Source: Patagioenas fasciata (Eukaryota; Chordata; Aves; Columbiformes; Columbidae). Taken from it: a stretch of 64,000 bases of DNA. Within the stretch, counting starts at the first letter, position 1. Each line of letters begins with the position of its first letter. A model generated the notes under the pieces. That model was given only the letters and a program-made list of their open reading frames with translations, ran no database searches and was not told the DNA's origin. The position numbers and the translations under genes were made by a program. This document shows positions 11,077 to 26,000 of the stretch, in pieces. The stretch spans positions 51,833,661 to 51,897,660 of the forward strand of contig NC_092522.1 in assembly GCF_037038585.1 (NCBI RefSeq), written 5' to 3'.

Positions 11077-14000
11077 CTGAAAGAAACAGCAATGAATTAA
11101 GTGATGAGAAGGCACTATCTGTTATTAACCTGTCTCACTGAGCCATATAATGCGACACAATGGAAATGGAAAATAATGTCAAATGACAACTCCCTCACAT
11201 TGTAATTCACCTCAGAATTTATATGGGTTGGCATTAGAGATCTGATCTCACAATAAGATTTCAATACAAAAGTACTTCAGTACATAGTATAATACCTAAT
11301 GAATGGTGGCATCTGCCTTTTAAATGACTTCTTCATACAAGGCTCTCAAGGCACTTTGCAAGCAAGAAATCTATTTTACAACAGGATCCTCCCTAAGTCC
11401 AGAAGAGGCATGTCTAAGAAAGTGCTGTTGATATTTTTCCTCATTTTACATGGAGAAATTGAGAGATAATACATTAAATGCCTTGCCTGAGATCAGAAAG
11501 TGTGCCAAAAAGCTAGGAATAGAGCTCAGAAGTCATCATCTGAAGTCCCATTGTTAACATAGATGATTGGTCATCTCCCAGTAACCTTGACCAGTGTAAA
11601 GTTACATGGAACTAAATGAGGAATATTTCACAGTCCCTTTGCCAGTGACAAATGGTGATCTATCATCCAAGGTGGAAGTTAACAAATTTTCAGTGCTTCA
11701 TTGTAGCAAAACCTTTGTTATCTTACAAATAATTTCTCCTTACATCTGGAAATTTCCCAGCCATGCAGAATCCAACCACAGTTTGAAATGCCATTATCAC
11801 TGTACCTGTGCCCAATGCCTGGTTCCTGTAATTAACTCAAGACTTACTTTTCTACTTTTACTACTGTACCATCTGGGAAAAAAGTTTCCTTGAATCCATC
11901 ACTATAGAGGCATTTCACTGTGTGATCTGGGAACACAATTTCTTGTGTGCCATCAGGATAATGTTTTTCTGTGGAAAAGAAGGTGTTAAAAGTCTGTCTA
12001 TTATAATATCCTTTCATGTTGCTTTACACAGAGCTAGATCAGATTTTTTTTTTACATTTTAGTGAGGATGGAAATGATATCCAGCATACTGCTGAAGAAA
12101 TTAAAGGATCACATAATCAGATAATCAAAATTAGAAGAGATGCATTTACACCCCATTATAATCTTTGCTTTGTAGGAGGAAACTGAGTGGTAAAGTGATG
12201 GAAGAGACTGAAAGTCAAATGCAAAGACAATGCAAATTGAGAAAAAAAAAAACAGTCTGCTGGAGTCAGAAGCAAATGACACTTTCATAGCAGAAACCTT
12301 CTTGTGCATGTAGTTCACATTTATGAGCTCTTGCATACCTATCTGATTATTAGGGAACTGCAGCACCTCCAGGCCATCTGGGTAAGCAGTGTGGGTTGTC
12401 TGTGCATCTGCATAATAATAAATCTGGAAGGAGAGTAAAGTGTTTGCAGCATATTCATAATATTTGCATAAGCAGATTCAACCATAACAATATGCTTAAA
12501 AATAAGCCAGCTTAAAAAAAGTCATTTCAAGGTCTTTTTCTGTATCTGTCACCTATAAAAGTAGCTATGTTTGCTTTGCTGTTCCTTCCCCTCATTCACA
12601 TCTCTCCTCGTGGCTGTACAAGACAACAGTGCAGGCACGGAAGTCATCTTCCCATCTCTTTGCTTTGTCTCCCCATCCATGCACTATTGGTTTAAAATAG
12701 TCCCACTGCTGCCAAGGCCTCACTTATTTCCTCGTTAGCTCAAATTATTATTAACAATTTATAGTTACGTAATACCAAGAAGGAGGAAGCCCCTGTCCTG
12801 CCTACACTAGAAATGTATGAAACTCAGTCCTTGCTTCAGATGACTGCCCCTGCCCTTCACCTTCTCTCAGTCTCCTTTAATCTTCTTGGCCAACTACCCA
12901 TTTGTTCCTTTGACTGTGCCGCCTTCTCTTTCCACTTTTGTCCTTGCAGATGAAGCAGTCTCACCATTCATGGTTCTTAAACTAACACCCTTCCTCATAA
13001 ATTTCTTTCAGAACCAACAGATCAAGATAAATCATATGACCTTGTTGGAAAATCATTTAGTAATTTAATTTTCCTTAAAGAAAAAACAATGTTACACACC
13101 ACTCTCTGATCTGGCATGATCTTCTTTACATCTCCATTGAAAAAGCTGATCGTAGTCATCCTTTTATCAGCACTGATCTCTTTTTTAGTACCATTGTGAA
13201 AAGTGATGATTCGGCGTCCGTCAGTGAGCACCTCTTCTACCTTCAAACACATAGAGCATCTGATGTAAATGAAGTTAAAGGAGATGAGTAATATTGCACT
13301 GTCTTCCAATTAAATTGGAGCTTGAAGTAAGTCACACTTTCCTTTGTATTTCAAAAGCTAGCTCTGCAGCACAGGTACATTATTTTTGCTTCATTTGTGC
13401 GTAAAAGAGACCAAAAGTATTTTTCACAAAATTAACTCACTTCTAGCACTCGGTCCACATTTGCACCCTACCACCTTGCTTTTTTGTTAAGCAAGGTGAA
13501 GCACACAGCCCTGTGGCCATAGGGAAGCCATTCAGGGTTTTCCTTCACCAGCTTCAGTGAGTTGCTGGCTGTATCTACTTTCACATATGGTGGTACACCT
13601 TCCACACAGGTCATTCAAGAGACCCCTGTTCTAGATTGTGTGAACCAAAGTGATTGAACTTGATGTATCAAGACAGACTGCCAACGTATGTTAACAACTA
13701 TTTCATTTCAGGTAATGTAAGATTGTTCAGACATTCAGTACTACCAAATAAAATGTGGCTGTATGCAGAGATCTACAAAATTGCTGAAGTCTTCTTAACA
13801 ACAGGTGGCAATAATGTCATCAGTGTGCTCAATGTTCTGTTGTTCTATGAACAATGCATTGGTCAAAGAAGACTTCATACCTAACATAGCCACTGGTTAA
13901 TCAATTTCCTGGAGTTACTATGGCAGCTCGTTCTGTTCAGCATATATCAAATCCCATAACATGGTTATTTTGCTGAAGTTCAAGGAAGAAGACAATCAGA

Positions 14001-17000
14001 AGCTGCTCTATAGCTCTGCCATATGATTCCAATTTTATCAGACTCTCCACAAAAAGGGAATACCTCCCAACCAAAAACAAGGAATAAATATGCTTGAGAG
14101 AAATGTATGTGGTATTTCCCCAAACAGTCATTGTAATGGTTATTGATGGCAAGATTTTAGTTTTTTAGAAATTATTTTATTTAAAAATTACTAGTTTGTA
14201 ATGGAAAGATGTTCTTACACCTACTTATGACAAAAGGCATTGCTGCAAAAAGTTCCACATAGTTTAAACGAGAACTAATATTTTTATCTAAAGGTATCAA
14301 TCCCCCTTTTGACTTTTCTCTCTAATTGCACAGGAAAGTCCAGCCCAACGCTCAATTTTATAAATAAATTTTTCTTTTGAGGATGAAAACAACAGATACT
14401 GTATTTTCTACTTCTACAAGAGGGAAATGTGATTCTTAGAAGCTTTCACAGAGCTCATCTCAGCATTAGCAGTAAAAGAACTGTCATCTTAAACCAATAT
14501 TCCCTGAACAACTGCTATATTGCAAAAGCTATTTCTATGACTGCTCACTGGAAGTTATCCATTAATCAATGCCTGTATTGGTGGTGTGAGAAGCCCAGAA
14601 TGGAACTGACACAGAAACTGAATTACTTGACAACTGTAATTTGTCAGAGATTGCCCTCAGCCAGTATCACAGGAATGTTTTAATAGGATGAGCCTGCTTA
14701 GAGTAGTGCAATAGAAGAAATATCTGGGACTGAGTTCATATCTGGCCCAGATGAGAAGAGACAGTGTTGGAAAGAGTGCTTGCCTATCAGCAGGGAAACT
14801 AGTACCAGTTCACTTGGTCGCCTTGCTGACAACCTTTCCCAGCAGCAAGACACCAGATTTCCTGTGCATGGACTCATCTACAGAATCAGCCTTTCAAGAT
14901 CATTCCTGAGGTGCTGTGCAGGAAAGGTGTCATGGCCACTCAGGAATGAATTATCCAGTTTGGTGTCAATGAGGGTAGGGACACAACAGGAAGCCAGCAA
15001 GAATTGCTCGCTTGTCCCCTCCTGGAAGGCAGGAATTTCCAGAAAAGGGGCAAAAGCAGCTGCCATGCTGAGCTATGGGCTTCAGGACAAGGCACAGTTG
15101 GAAACAATCTCAAAACGCAGCTGGGGAGTTGCTGGGGATTTTGACAGGTGGCTTGAGCGAGCTGGAAAGGCTGCATTGAGCACAGCTCTGCTGATGCTAC
15201 TTCAGGTGTAGACAGCTGTCTATAAGAAAAGGCATTTCCCACATGTAGTGTCCAGCTGGCACAGCTCACTGCCATTAGACTCACTTCCAAGGAAATAAAA
15301 GTACAGCCTTTAATCTTGCTCTACAAAACACCATCACTACCCCACTAGCACATCTCTAATGGTAAGTATATTATTCCTCACAGCCTGCAAATGAGGTAGC
15401 TGAAACAAAGAGGACTTGGTGAAAGTCATAGAGCAAATCCATGTCAGAGACAAGAAAATAATTTGGTTACTTGATTTCCAGCCCATCAGCTATGTATATT
15501 GCCTACCATTCATGGTGGGAACTTTACACTTTATCTCTCCTTTAAGGAATAGACACTTAATTGGAGACATAATCATCTCTGGCTACTTGAAGTAGTGATT
15601 CCCATCTATACTACAGTCCTATTGGTGATTTCTGCAAGTAATTTTGCATCCTACGTTATCTCACCTTTCCATCACGATACTCTATTTTTTCCTGCACCTT
15701 TTCCTCACTTTTTCTTCTTTCTTGATGTAATACCGATTTTTGAGATAATATTGATTTTGGAGGCTATATAATGAAAACATCGCAGTTAGTGTTATATAAA
15801 CAGAACTCGGTTTAACATATTTTAATTAAATATGCAAACCCCATGTTTACTTTCACACACACAGAGGAAAGTTGCCCTTCTTTCTGGTATTGCCTTGCAT
15901 TTGTAATGAATTTTCATTTGTAGTGAATTTCAGTCGTAACTAGAAGTGTTGCACATTAACTCCAATTAACTTCAGTTTGCAGAGCAAAACATAGCATAGA
16001 GAAAGTCCAAAACTGAGGGGACAAGAGTACATTCTGGTGAAACTACACTACAGGAAACTGAGAGAATAAACACAAGAACAAATATCTCTGAACATTGGGT
16101 TACTGATTTGCAAAAAAGGGTACATGTATTAACTAGACACACTCTTCCAAAACAAACTGCACGGTTCTTAGCTGTAGGTAATGCTAACTATGTAACTATT
16201 CACGATGTTACACATCCAATTTACCGCTACAGTCAGTGCCCTTTGCACTGTTCAGCAGCTTTATAAAGGAGCCTTAAGTTAATTGACATCTGGCACTTAA
16301 CATATAGAACAGTTACTAACTAATGTTAATTACAGTTGGAAGAGGTGATGTGTTTTGAATTGTGTGATCCAAAGAACAGAGAGTACTACTCCCCAGAGGG
16401 CAATTATATGCTCCAGTATAAAGCTGTAAGTACAATGCTTTAAGTTGCCATATCCATCCCTAAAGCTCTGTGTCCATTGCATAGCACAGGAAATAGGAAT
16501 GGAAGATTTTCTTTTTCTTGGTGTGTTTTATTTCAGTTCAGAAATGGAAAGAAGATAGCTGCTGACCAGATAAAAGCCAGAACCATAAGTTTCTCAAACC
16601 TTTGCTTCAGCATCCAGAAAAGCAGAACTGTCCGAAGGTACTTTGTTGTCATAAGTAGTTATGCCACTTCTCCTGCGTGTGGTCACAAAAGCCACTTTAT
16701 TCTGAGGTTTTAGTGATTTTTCCAGTTTTTTAAGATTAAGAGTCTCTTCTTCCTGAGCCAAAATTAAAATGTTAACTAGCAACATAAATTTATTGATGTC
16801 CAATGGTTGTGCAGGAATATATTGATAAGGAAATCTACTATATTATTTGAATCCATTGCAATATTGCTTTAAAGAGTGTATTTATTATGAGGAGAGGCAA
16901 GAAAATAAAACTAGGAGAATATTGTTCCCAGCTAAATGGGAGTTAGCATACTATCTATGAAAACTTAAGATCACAGACACTGAATTATTTTATAGAGTTA

Positions 17001-20000
17001 CATAGTGAAATACCTCAGTTACTTCATCATTACTGCAGAGTGCAAAGCTGCAAGTGTTGTTGCTGTGGTTATGTGAGAGAGACATGTCTTCTGAGCTATC
17101 AGAAATGGGCAACGGCCTGCCTATGAAAAAAAGAAAAGTGAAAGGGATGGTCATTGAAAGCATATGAAAATGGCTGCATCACATGTTTCCATACCTATTT
17201 CAGAAGACTTTTTTAAAGATGCTAGCTCTCAGATTCTTGTAAGACATTGTTTCTTATATTGATAGTATTTGCTAACGGCTTGCTTATCCTCCTGAAGGTG
17301 CTTTATTCTGGACCAAAGACAATGCAGACCATGTCCATTCTCCGCCTTCTGGGCTTCCAGGACAGCAAACTACATGAGTAAATTGCAGCCAATGGCACAA
17401 TCTGTTCTCCCTCTCTTGTAAGATACAATTTTGTAATTCATCTAAGAATCATAGGAGAATTTTACTGACAACATATTGCCTGTGAGCCAAGAGCTGGGGA
17501 CCAGTGTCTCCAAGTCATTTGCAGACCACTCTAAGCAGGCAGAAAGTTCCCACAAATCTTACCTTTCACACAGGAAGATAAGTTAGGCTCCTTAAAATTA
17601 TGCTGATGTGAGACAGCTCCAGGTAACTTCCTATCATCTGTTCTTCTTCCAGTCAGAGAGAGTTGATGTACAACCTGCAGCAAAATGGAGAGGTCCTGAC
17701 ATACAGTCATGCTTCTCTACAACATGGGAGCTAACAGTGACATGGCCAGAGTGCACTTCCACTTCCTTGGACTTTAGCTGCTTGTGCACAGAACCTGCTG
17801 ATATGGTGCAGGTGCCTAATCTTGGTTCAGACTGTTGTGAAGAAAGAGATGTGGGTGAAAGCTGGAAGAAGCCTGAGACAGTCCCCACTCACCCCCTTCT
17901 TTTCTCGGGAACTGCATTTCAGCTGTGGCTCTCACACTTAGTCCTTGTTGGGTTGCATTGCAGCCATGCCTGAGCCTGGCCATGCGCTTTATTGATTGAA
18001 ACCCCAGCCCTGACTCATGGACTGACTTTCTGATGTAACCCCAGACCTGAATCATCACTATGGGCTTTGACACTTGGTATTCTGGCCTGACCCTGATTCC
18101 CATTGCCAGCCTGCCCTTCTCCCTGACTGGGACAATGGGACGGGCCCTTCCCTGCCAAACCCCCTGGGGAGCCCCTGATGCTCCCAGGCCCTGGTCCCAG
18201 GGAGCTCCTGGCTCATGCGATGTCCCAGTGCTTGGTGCTTGTGATGATCTCTGAACTTTTTCTGAGGGCAGGGGTGGCAGGTTTCAAAGCCTTCACACAT
18301 GCTTTAGCCTGCAGATACCTGAATACCTCAGTGTATGTACAGTCTCTGAGATAATTTCTGCCAAAAAAACCTGCAGTACCGGGGAAAGAAGACCAAGAAA
18401 CAGTTATGTATGGATCATGATCTTGATCCAGCTTCTGAACAATACTGTAAAAATAAAATAAAGGCAGCCTAAGTAGACCATGCTACTGGCTTACTTTTTC
18501 TGGTTCAAAAGGTGTCAGTCTTCCTTGGTGAGGCATTCTCCTGCCAATTGGTGTTGTGCTTCTGCCAAGGGAGCAGTTGGATGGCTTCTTTTCTTGATGT
18601 TCCTTTGTCACCAATCTCGAAGGATCAGTCTTTTGCACAGAACTTTTTATTGCCTAAAAGTTTGAATACATTTGTATTAAGCTGATATAAACATCTTCAA
18701 ATAGCATTAAAAATGCTTCTACAACAGGTGCATTATTAGGCATTTAAAATTTTAGGAAAATATTGATTTTTGTATCTGGACATACACACAGATGAACAAC
18801 ACACACACACGTTTTATACTTAAAACTTTATCTGGATGTTATTTTGCTTCCCACATTTTTCTCGACTTGGAGAATGATGCGGGTTGCGAGCAATTGTAGG
18901 CACATAGTGTGACACCAACAGCTGCTCTCAGGCTCTGATCACACTGTCCACCAACATGAAAAATATCCCTCCCTGGGACACCACAGCTGAGCTGACTCCA
19001 GTAAAATATATTGCATGACAGTTCATTTTTACTTGCCAGTTGTCCATCCTTTTTACATTTTGCCCTCAAACCTCTCCATCAGTTAAGACTGACACAAGCC
19101 TCGTAGGACCCTGAGACAGATATAAGCCACAGAAGGGAATTAGATATGAACAGCTTCAAGCAATCTGTATCAGATATTTAAACTGGAAAGATCACAGTTG
19201 CTCAAAAGCAAACCAATTTGCTTGGAGAAAATTCCCCGATTTTTCTTGGAGACCTTAGATCAGAGCACAGAGGAAACATACAATATTCCTGCATGATCAC
19301 CATGAGATTATGGGATTTATGCAATGACTGCCAGGGGTTGGCAGCTGCAAAGAAAACATTACATTGGTATGACAGTAAAACTGAGGCTGCACTCTTGCCT
19401 AGTCAAAATGTTGAAGGTACTGAACCAAATGCAGAAATATCTGGCAGTGTGAGACAAAGGCCCACATTGCTGAAGTCATCCCAGAAATGGCAAGGACAAT
19501 GTCCTTGTCTGATAGATCTGATAGCAGAAGAATCTCTAATGCATTGATCTGGTGGATGACTAGGAGTGAGCACATGATGATCAGAAACAGAGGAACATTC
19601 AAAAACCTGTGGAAATGGTACCAGGTACTCTGATTTTGAAATGTCTCACACACAGGAAAGTGGCTGATTGGGAAGGTGAGTGTAAGCAGTCCATGGAAAG
19701 AATATATTTGCCATTGGCTTCATTTGCCCAAGCCCGTGAACTCAAGGGACATGGAACTAACAAAGCACAAACACAGGATGATTGCACAATTACTTCACTG
19801 ACAACTGTCACTACGGCCATTTTTTGACATCTGTAAAGTTTTGTCCATTTGATCAATTAAATTTAGGTGATTTGTTGTGGATAGTAATCGCTTATTTATA
19901 TTAATAAATGACATTACAATTTAATGGGTGTGCTTACAAGGAAGAAGCCAAGAAAGAAACCCTATGGTAAAATTTTAAAGGGCTACATCTTTTCCTCCAA

Positions 20001-23000
20001 CCATAAAATGGTTCTGAGCAGGAGACAGGTAATTGATTAACTTCTTCAGACATAGACACTAAAAAGTACAGAAATTAATTGAATTAATGGAATACGATTT
20101 GTATTTTAAATTTAAAGATGTTTTCTGCAGACAGATTCTGTGAATATGCCTGAGTTCTCTAAATATGATCATTATTTCAAATATGAACCAGTGAACTGTC
20201 AAAATATACCTGGGACTTCAGATAAAGACAAATTATATAGTACTAAAGATCTTTAAAACTATTTTTGATAAAGAGATATTATCTCAGAAATTGCAGAAGG
20301 ATAGAAACAAAGAGATCATAAGCCATCATTTTATTGCTAAAGGTCTCAAGACTGAAACTCCAAAGTGATCTGAGAGAACTTGAAAAGCTAATGGTGCAGT
20401 TTTACAGCAATTCAAGCCAATCTCAGTCCAAACTGCTGGAGTCCCACTCCTCTTCCTCTGTCCCCAGATCTATGCTATCAGGCATGCAATAAAGAGCAGG
20501 AGAACGTGCTGGTACTCAGGGCCCACCTAGGCCAGAGATGATACTTTAAAAATGTTACATTCTCCTTGATTCTTACACTCAACAATAATTCTTTACATTT
20601 TCTAATGAGATTTTCCTCCCACAGGTTAACACCTATAGTTCTTTGTCATTCCGATATAAATCAAATTGTCCTGGAAATCTTTCATTTGCTAGTTCCCATA
20701 AATAGGTATCTCTTGTGGCCTTCAAGTATCACAGTTTGTATCACATAGAATTTGCATTCCCACTAACAGATCAAAAAATTGAGAAAAAGCAAGAAATACT
20801 CATGCATAAAGCAGTGAAAATTCTAATGCTACAAAAGTCCACCTACCTGTTCCCAGAACGCATAGTTCCCTGCTTCAGAATTAGTAAATGGTCAGGAAGA
20901 ATATTCATAGACAATGAAATAACATCTTTAAAGGTCATCAAAATCCCTTGCAAAATTGGATAGTAAAATTCCTCTAATAAGATTGGAAGTAAGTGCATGT
21001 GACCATGGTTGAAATGTTTCCAAGAAAAACCCTAATAAATGTTATCAGCCTACCTTCCAGTAGAACTGCCCACCTGTGCAAATTAACGTATCTTTTCTCA
21101 TAGAAATAACTGACATGTATCCATAGTTGCATGTCTGGCAGGAAACTGACAACTTGTTCTTGCCAAATGTATAACATGATACATTCAGAAACCAGCTTGT
21201 TTGGAGACAATTTCTATTAATAAATATTTGTAATTAATAAATATTAACCATTTTGGCCAATCCATACATATTTCAAGCCGTATTCTGAAAGAATCACTAA
21301 TGCAGTTAAAATTGACATTTTTCTTGTCTCACCCAAGCACAGCTTGAAGTGACCCCTTTCTCACCAGCTAGGTCGTGCTACGGTACAAACAGAAATCATC
21401 ATTGATAAAAGGAACAAGAATATATGTTTTTCAGAGATGCAGAACATCTCTCAGATATGTATTTTTTTTTCATAAAGTCTTCTTCTAAAAAAATCTGTCT
21501 TTAATCTGTACTGATCATTGTTCAGATTTGCTACCCAGTTGTTTTTGTACATATCCTCAAATTCTATTAGCTTTGTCAGATGTTAAATCTTGTTTTTTCT
21601 TCTTGATTACAGCTGATAAAAGTCACCAGTCCTAGCTAGCTTTAACTTAAATATCTCATAGAGATATAAACCTGTCCGTGTGGCATGCATTTCTACTTCT
21701 GTTACTCGAGGTTATCCCGTTCACTTTGAGGCACTCCCATGCAAAGTTTCTCAACTCTGGACAGAAACAGCATGAGAGTTTGTTTTATCTATGTCCAAAA
21801 TTTAGAATTGTCCAGATTCACAGAATCTTTGAGGGAAAGCATCCACCTGCTAGCAAGAGACCTGAAATACAAAGGAAACACAAGTGAGTCACCATGTTCT
21901 GATCTATGGTTACAACACAGATTTTGGGCTTCTGTTTAAGTTCCATGTACCTGAGCGATCAACTCTAGATTCCAATAATCAGCAGCCACTCTATTCACTG
22001 CAAGGCCTTCTTCTGAGATCAGATCCGATAAAAAATGTGTGTCTCTGTCAAACATTTCAAAGTTCGCTCAGGACACGTGGGCACTATGCCCACCAGTCTA
22101 GCTCCTGCTTGTACTGGATTCCAGTTGGATTAGATCCAATGCTGGATGGATGGTGAAAGCTCAGATAATGGCAAGCTCAAAAGTCTGCTGTCCTCAGCTC
22201 CCCCCTTCTCAGAACTGTTGCTGAAGCCACAAATGTTTTTGCATGTGGCTGTGTGCCACAGGAGGAAAATTAACTCAGTAGGTCTTAGGGAGTCTCTATG
22301 TAGAACAAATGTTTCTGTTTTTTCCTCATTTTGCAAGAGTGCTTAAGATGTTCAGATGAAACAAACTCTTTCATACCTTGAAAATTTCCAGGGTAAGCTA
22401 CCAAAGATAGATTTTTTTACTGGCCGCTTTAACTGCAGATATTATATACCGTATTACTTGTCTGGCTTGTAATTCTGTTCACCGCAACACAGAGGAATGG
22501 AGAGATCCCAGCTCTAGAAGGCACTGGGGAGATCTGACATCAGTATAGAACTAATAAACCAAACTCCTCCAGCTAAACCCTCAACCTCTGACTTATAAAA
22601 AACACATATTGCTTAGCCTTGAAGGCAGGCACATAATACCTGCATCCTCCTTGAAGCTACTATTTAACATGTGACTGATTCTGCTCTTTTAAGCATATTC
22701 AGTTTATAGTAATTCTTATAATTATCTCTTTTCATACAATGCAGGATTCACTAAAGCCACCATCTTGTGACTTTCAAGTCACACACTGTCATGATCACTA
22801 CATTGGAATAGTTGCCTCCTTTCTCATCTGACATATTTTACATTGATCTCAGTCCTTAAACAGGCAGAGACAACAGTGTGTTGGGTGACCTGAGCTAAGT
22901 TTTGCTTTAGCCAATGGAGGCAGAAGGTTAGTTTCCAGTAGGTAGGAAGAGTTTCAGAGATTGTTCACTTGAACAAAGCACAGATTTCAGCTAACTGTGC

Positions 23001-26000
23001 AGAAAAGGAAGAATGGGGACTTGTCATATTCAAGATGTTCATAATAAGAAGCAAGAAATTCAAAGCCAAGAGAAAGAAAAGGATTACAAGATATTTAGAT
23101 ATCTATATATTCCAAACAGTGAGATGTATAAGAAATGCAGTAAACTGGCTGTGGAGAAGCAGCCAGAAACAAGCATCTCACTTGACATACTGAGTTAACT
23201 TGTCACAGCTTGTAAAAAGCTAAGTGCTTTTCCCTCTGACTTTATCAGACAGGAAGGCCACTAGTGCTTATTGGCAAGTAAGGCCGCAAATAGCAAAATA
23301 CTGCATTTATGGTTTGCTGAGGCAAGGTATGCCAGTTCTCTGTAAAATCAATCCATGAAATATCAAGTCCAGTTAATTCAGAGCATATCTGGAAACAACA
23401 GACAATTCAGTTAGGTCTGGAAAAGGTAAAAAAGTGTTGTCACCTGCTACTGCAAAACCAGGAAAAAAACTACAAGCGAAGTTGTTCTGAATCACAGCAC
23501 AATCGCACTGCAAGAAAACATGACCATGCTTATACAGGGACTTTCATTTGCACAAATTTTGATTACAAATAATGTTCTCTTTGATAAATATTTGAAACTA
23601 TGGAAAAGTTATTACTGGCAATAAGAGTACATACCTTGCTATTCACATCTCTAAAGAGATGTTTCTGCAAAGATGTCTTTGGGCCCACATGAGAGATGCT
23701 GTAGTTCTTGTGATTATCTCTCCAGGATCTTTCTTCTTGTTTGGGAGAAGATGCTGTCTCTCGCAGAATAGCTTCTGCAACCTAATGGAGAATTTATTAT
23801 AAATACATAATTTTACGTTCAAGGCACAGCTGGTAGAATCAAACAACACTCAAAGCCATCTGAGCTTTGAGCTTTTCTTTTGTAATAAATACAGTTATAT
23901 TTAAACACAATGAATGAAATTCAGCATCTTGCACTCTATGGACTGAAACACCCTGATATCAGACACAAGAATCTTTGCATATAGCATCCTAGCATCTTTA
24001 CATACAGCATCCTAATATTACTCTCACACAACAAAAATCTTCTGTGTCTTGAGCAGTAGTTCTACATCACCAAATGTCCCAAAGCAGTAGAAATAATACA
24101 GAAATCTGACCTGCATCAAAAGTTAGCTAACTTTTTCTTATCCTTGCTTTTATTGTAATTTTTATATATTTTCATTCTGTACATGTGACTAAGAGTTTTT
24201 TCTGACCATCACAATCTGTAAAAGGATGAGTCATATGAACAGGTAGGTTTGGGAAAATTTAAGTGAAATGTAACTTGAAATGACATTCTCAATGAAACTT
24301 AATAGTGATAGGTGAAAAATTGCATTAACAAGTACATTAAAATCAAATAGAGACCAAAACTTCTTCACATCATAAAGCAAAAGACACTTTAATTAGTGGT
24401 TTCAATGTCTTTAAAGAGATATTACTAGAAATTAGAGTTGCAAATTAGGGAAATATCTAGGAGTAAATGATGCAATTTTATTTTCTCCTAGGTTCAGCCA
24501 TTCTGTGGAAGAGTGGGCTTCATCTCACTAGACTGCACCATCTAGAAGACGATTATCTGTTCTTGTCACCTTGATACACATAGGATGAAACTGATCTCTC
24601 TCTAAAGGAACTGATTTTTCTCCCTTGAATACATGGGAGATGAAATGACCCACTCAAACCAGAATTCTGCCTTTTGAATTCTAGTCTGTACATTTTGATT
24701 CCACTAAGACTTGCTGTCTCCTGTGTGTGAAGTGGGTAACAACTCTCTTCTACCTTTAACTCCCTTAAATGAAGTTAGCCAGTTTTATAGTAAGGTAGCA
24801 AGTAACTCTACAAGTATATTAAACAAATAGGATACTGAATGAGAAATACCAATGGGATCTGTTAACCTACGATTAAACCTCTTTGATTTCAGGAGATTGC
24901 TGGAGACATTTACACTAGGCACTATATTTTCCACTCCTTCAGGAGTCCAACTTTGCAAGGCAGGACACCAATAGGGTTTTCTTCCCAGAAAGATAATACC
25001 ACAAAATAAGAACTGAAATGAGGTTTTATAAAAGGTCCCACTATATCTATTGCCAGAAAGCAGCCTGCATCTGGCTGAAGAGCTCTTCTATTAAAAAAGG
25101 AAATTGCATTATATACATAAATACTGGCATTAATTCCAGGTAACTTCAATTGTCTAATTTAGGCACTGAATGTAAATGAGTTATCTAAACTCCCTTCTCA
25201 GTTAGTGGAGGGATACATATGCCCTGATATAAATGTCTAAGACAGGTTGGCTGAATTATCTTGTAGAGGTGCCCATATCATGGATAACTAAGGCCAAGTG
25301 GAAGAGGACCACAGTAAGAGTATTTTAACATGGCTTACTACAGAGCTGAATTTCCCCCCTTCAGGCTGATCGTGGCAGGAATGGAGGAACAGTATTCCCA
25401 CATGCCAGCTGCAAAGAGAAACTATGCCTGAATTTTTCAGACACTATTGAACAGATAAGATCTTCCAATACCGGGGTCTCTGATTTTCTGTCCATGAAAT
25501 CCGCAGCTTCTGTGTTTTTTTCTGCTTTCCATCTCTGATGTTCTGAAACTCTGAGCTCATCTCGAAGCTCGATGTTCTGCCTGGTCAGCATCTCAACCTG
25601 ATCTCTCAGCTTGCCATAGGCAGCATGCCAGCAGGACTCATTTCTCTTGAACTCCTCCTGCAGTCCCGCAATCTGTTGTTTTAATATCTACCAATAGAAA
25701 AAAGTGTGCCATGTCATTGCCTGCTCTGGACTAGGCATGCCCACCTTATATACCCAGAAGGAAGCATGGAGTATTTTGTTCTGCTTAAAGGTCTACAGCA
25801 TAAAGGTCTGCAATATAAATAGAATACATTTTAAATTATCTCTTAAAAAAAAATCACAATCAAAACACTGCCCTGCAAAATGCTGTAGCTGAAATTATAA
25901 AACAAACTGTTACAAAGCAAGCAGAGAAAAGTCCTTGCTGTGTGAAGGAAAAATCAGGAAATGCAAACTAATCAGGGGAAAAAAAAAAAAAAAAAAACAC

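Noticed and set aside
17634-17888. 84-codon minus-strand frame in a TCP10 intron
   Set aside because: It has no matching splice phase with exons 12 and 14, and a plus-strand acceptor-like tract overlaps it; probably chance.
18324-18354. A 31-nt piece with a good acceptor (TTTTTTTGGCAG) and donor (GAG|GTATTC) as the missing TCP10 exon
   Set aside because: It has the right length, but the reading frame carried from exon 12 meets a TGA inside it, so the 17195-17225 candidate is preferred.
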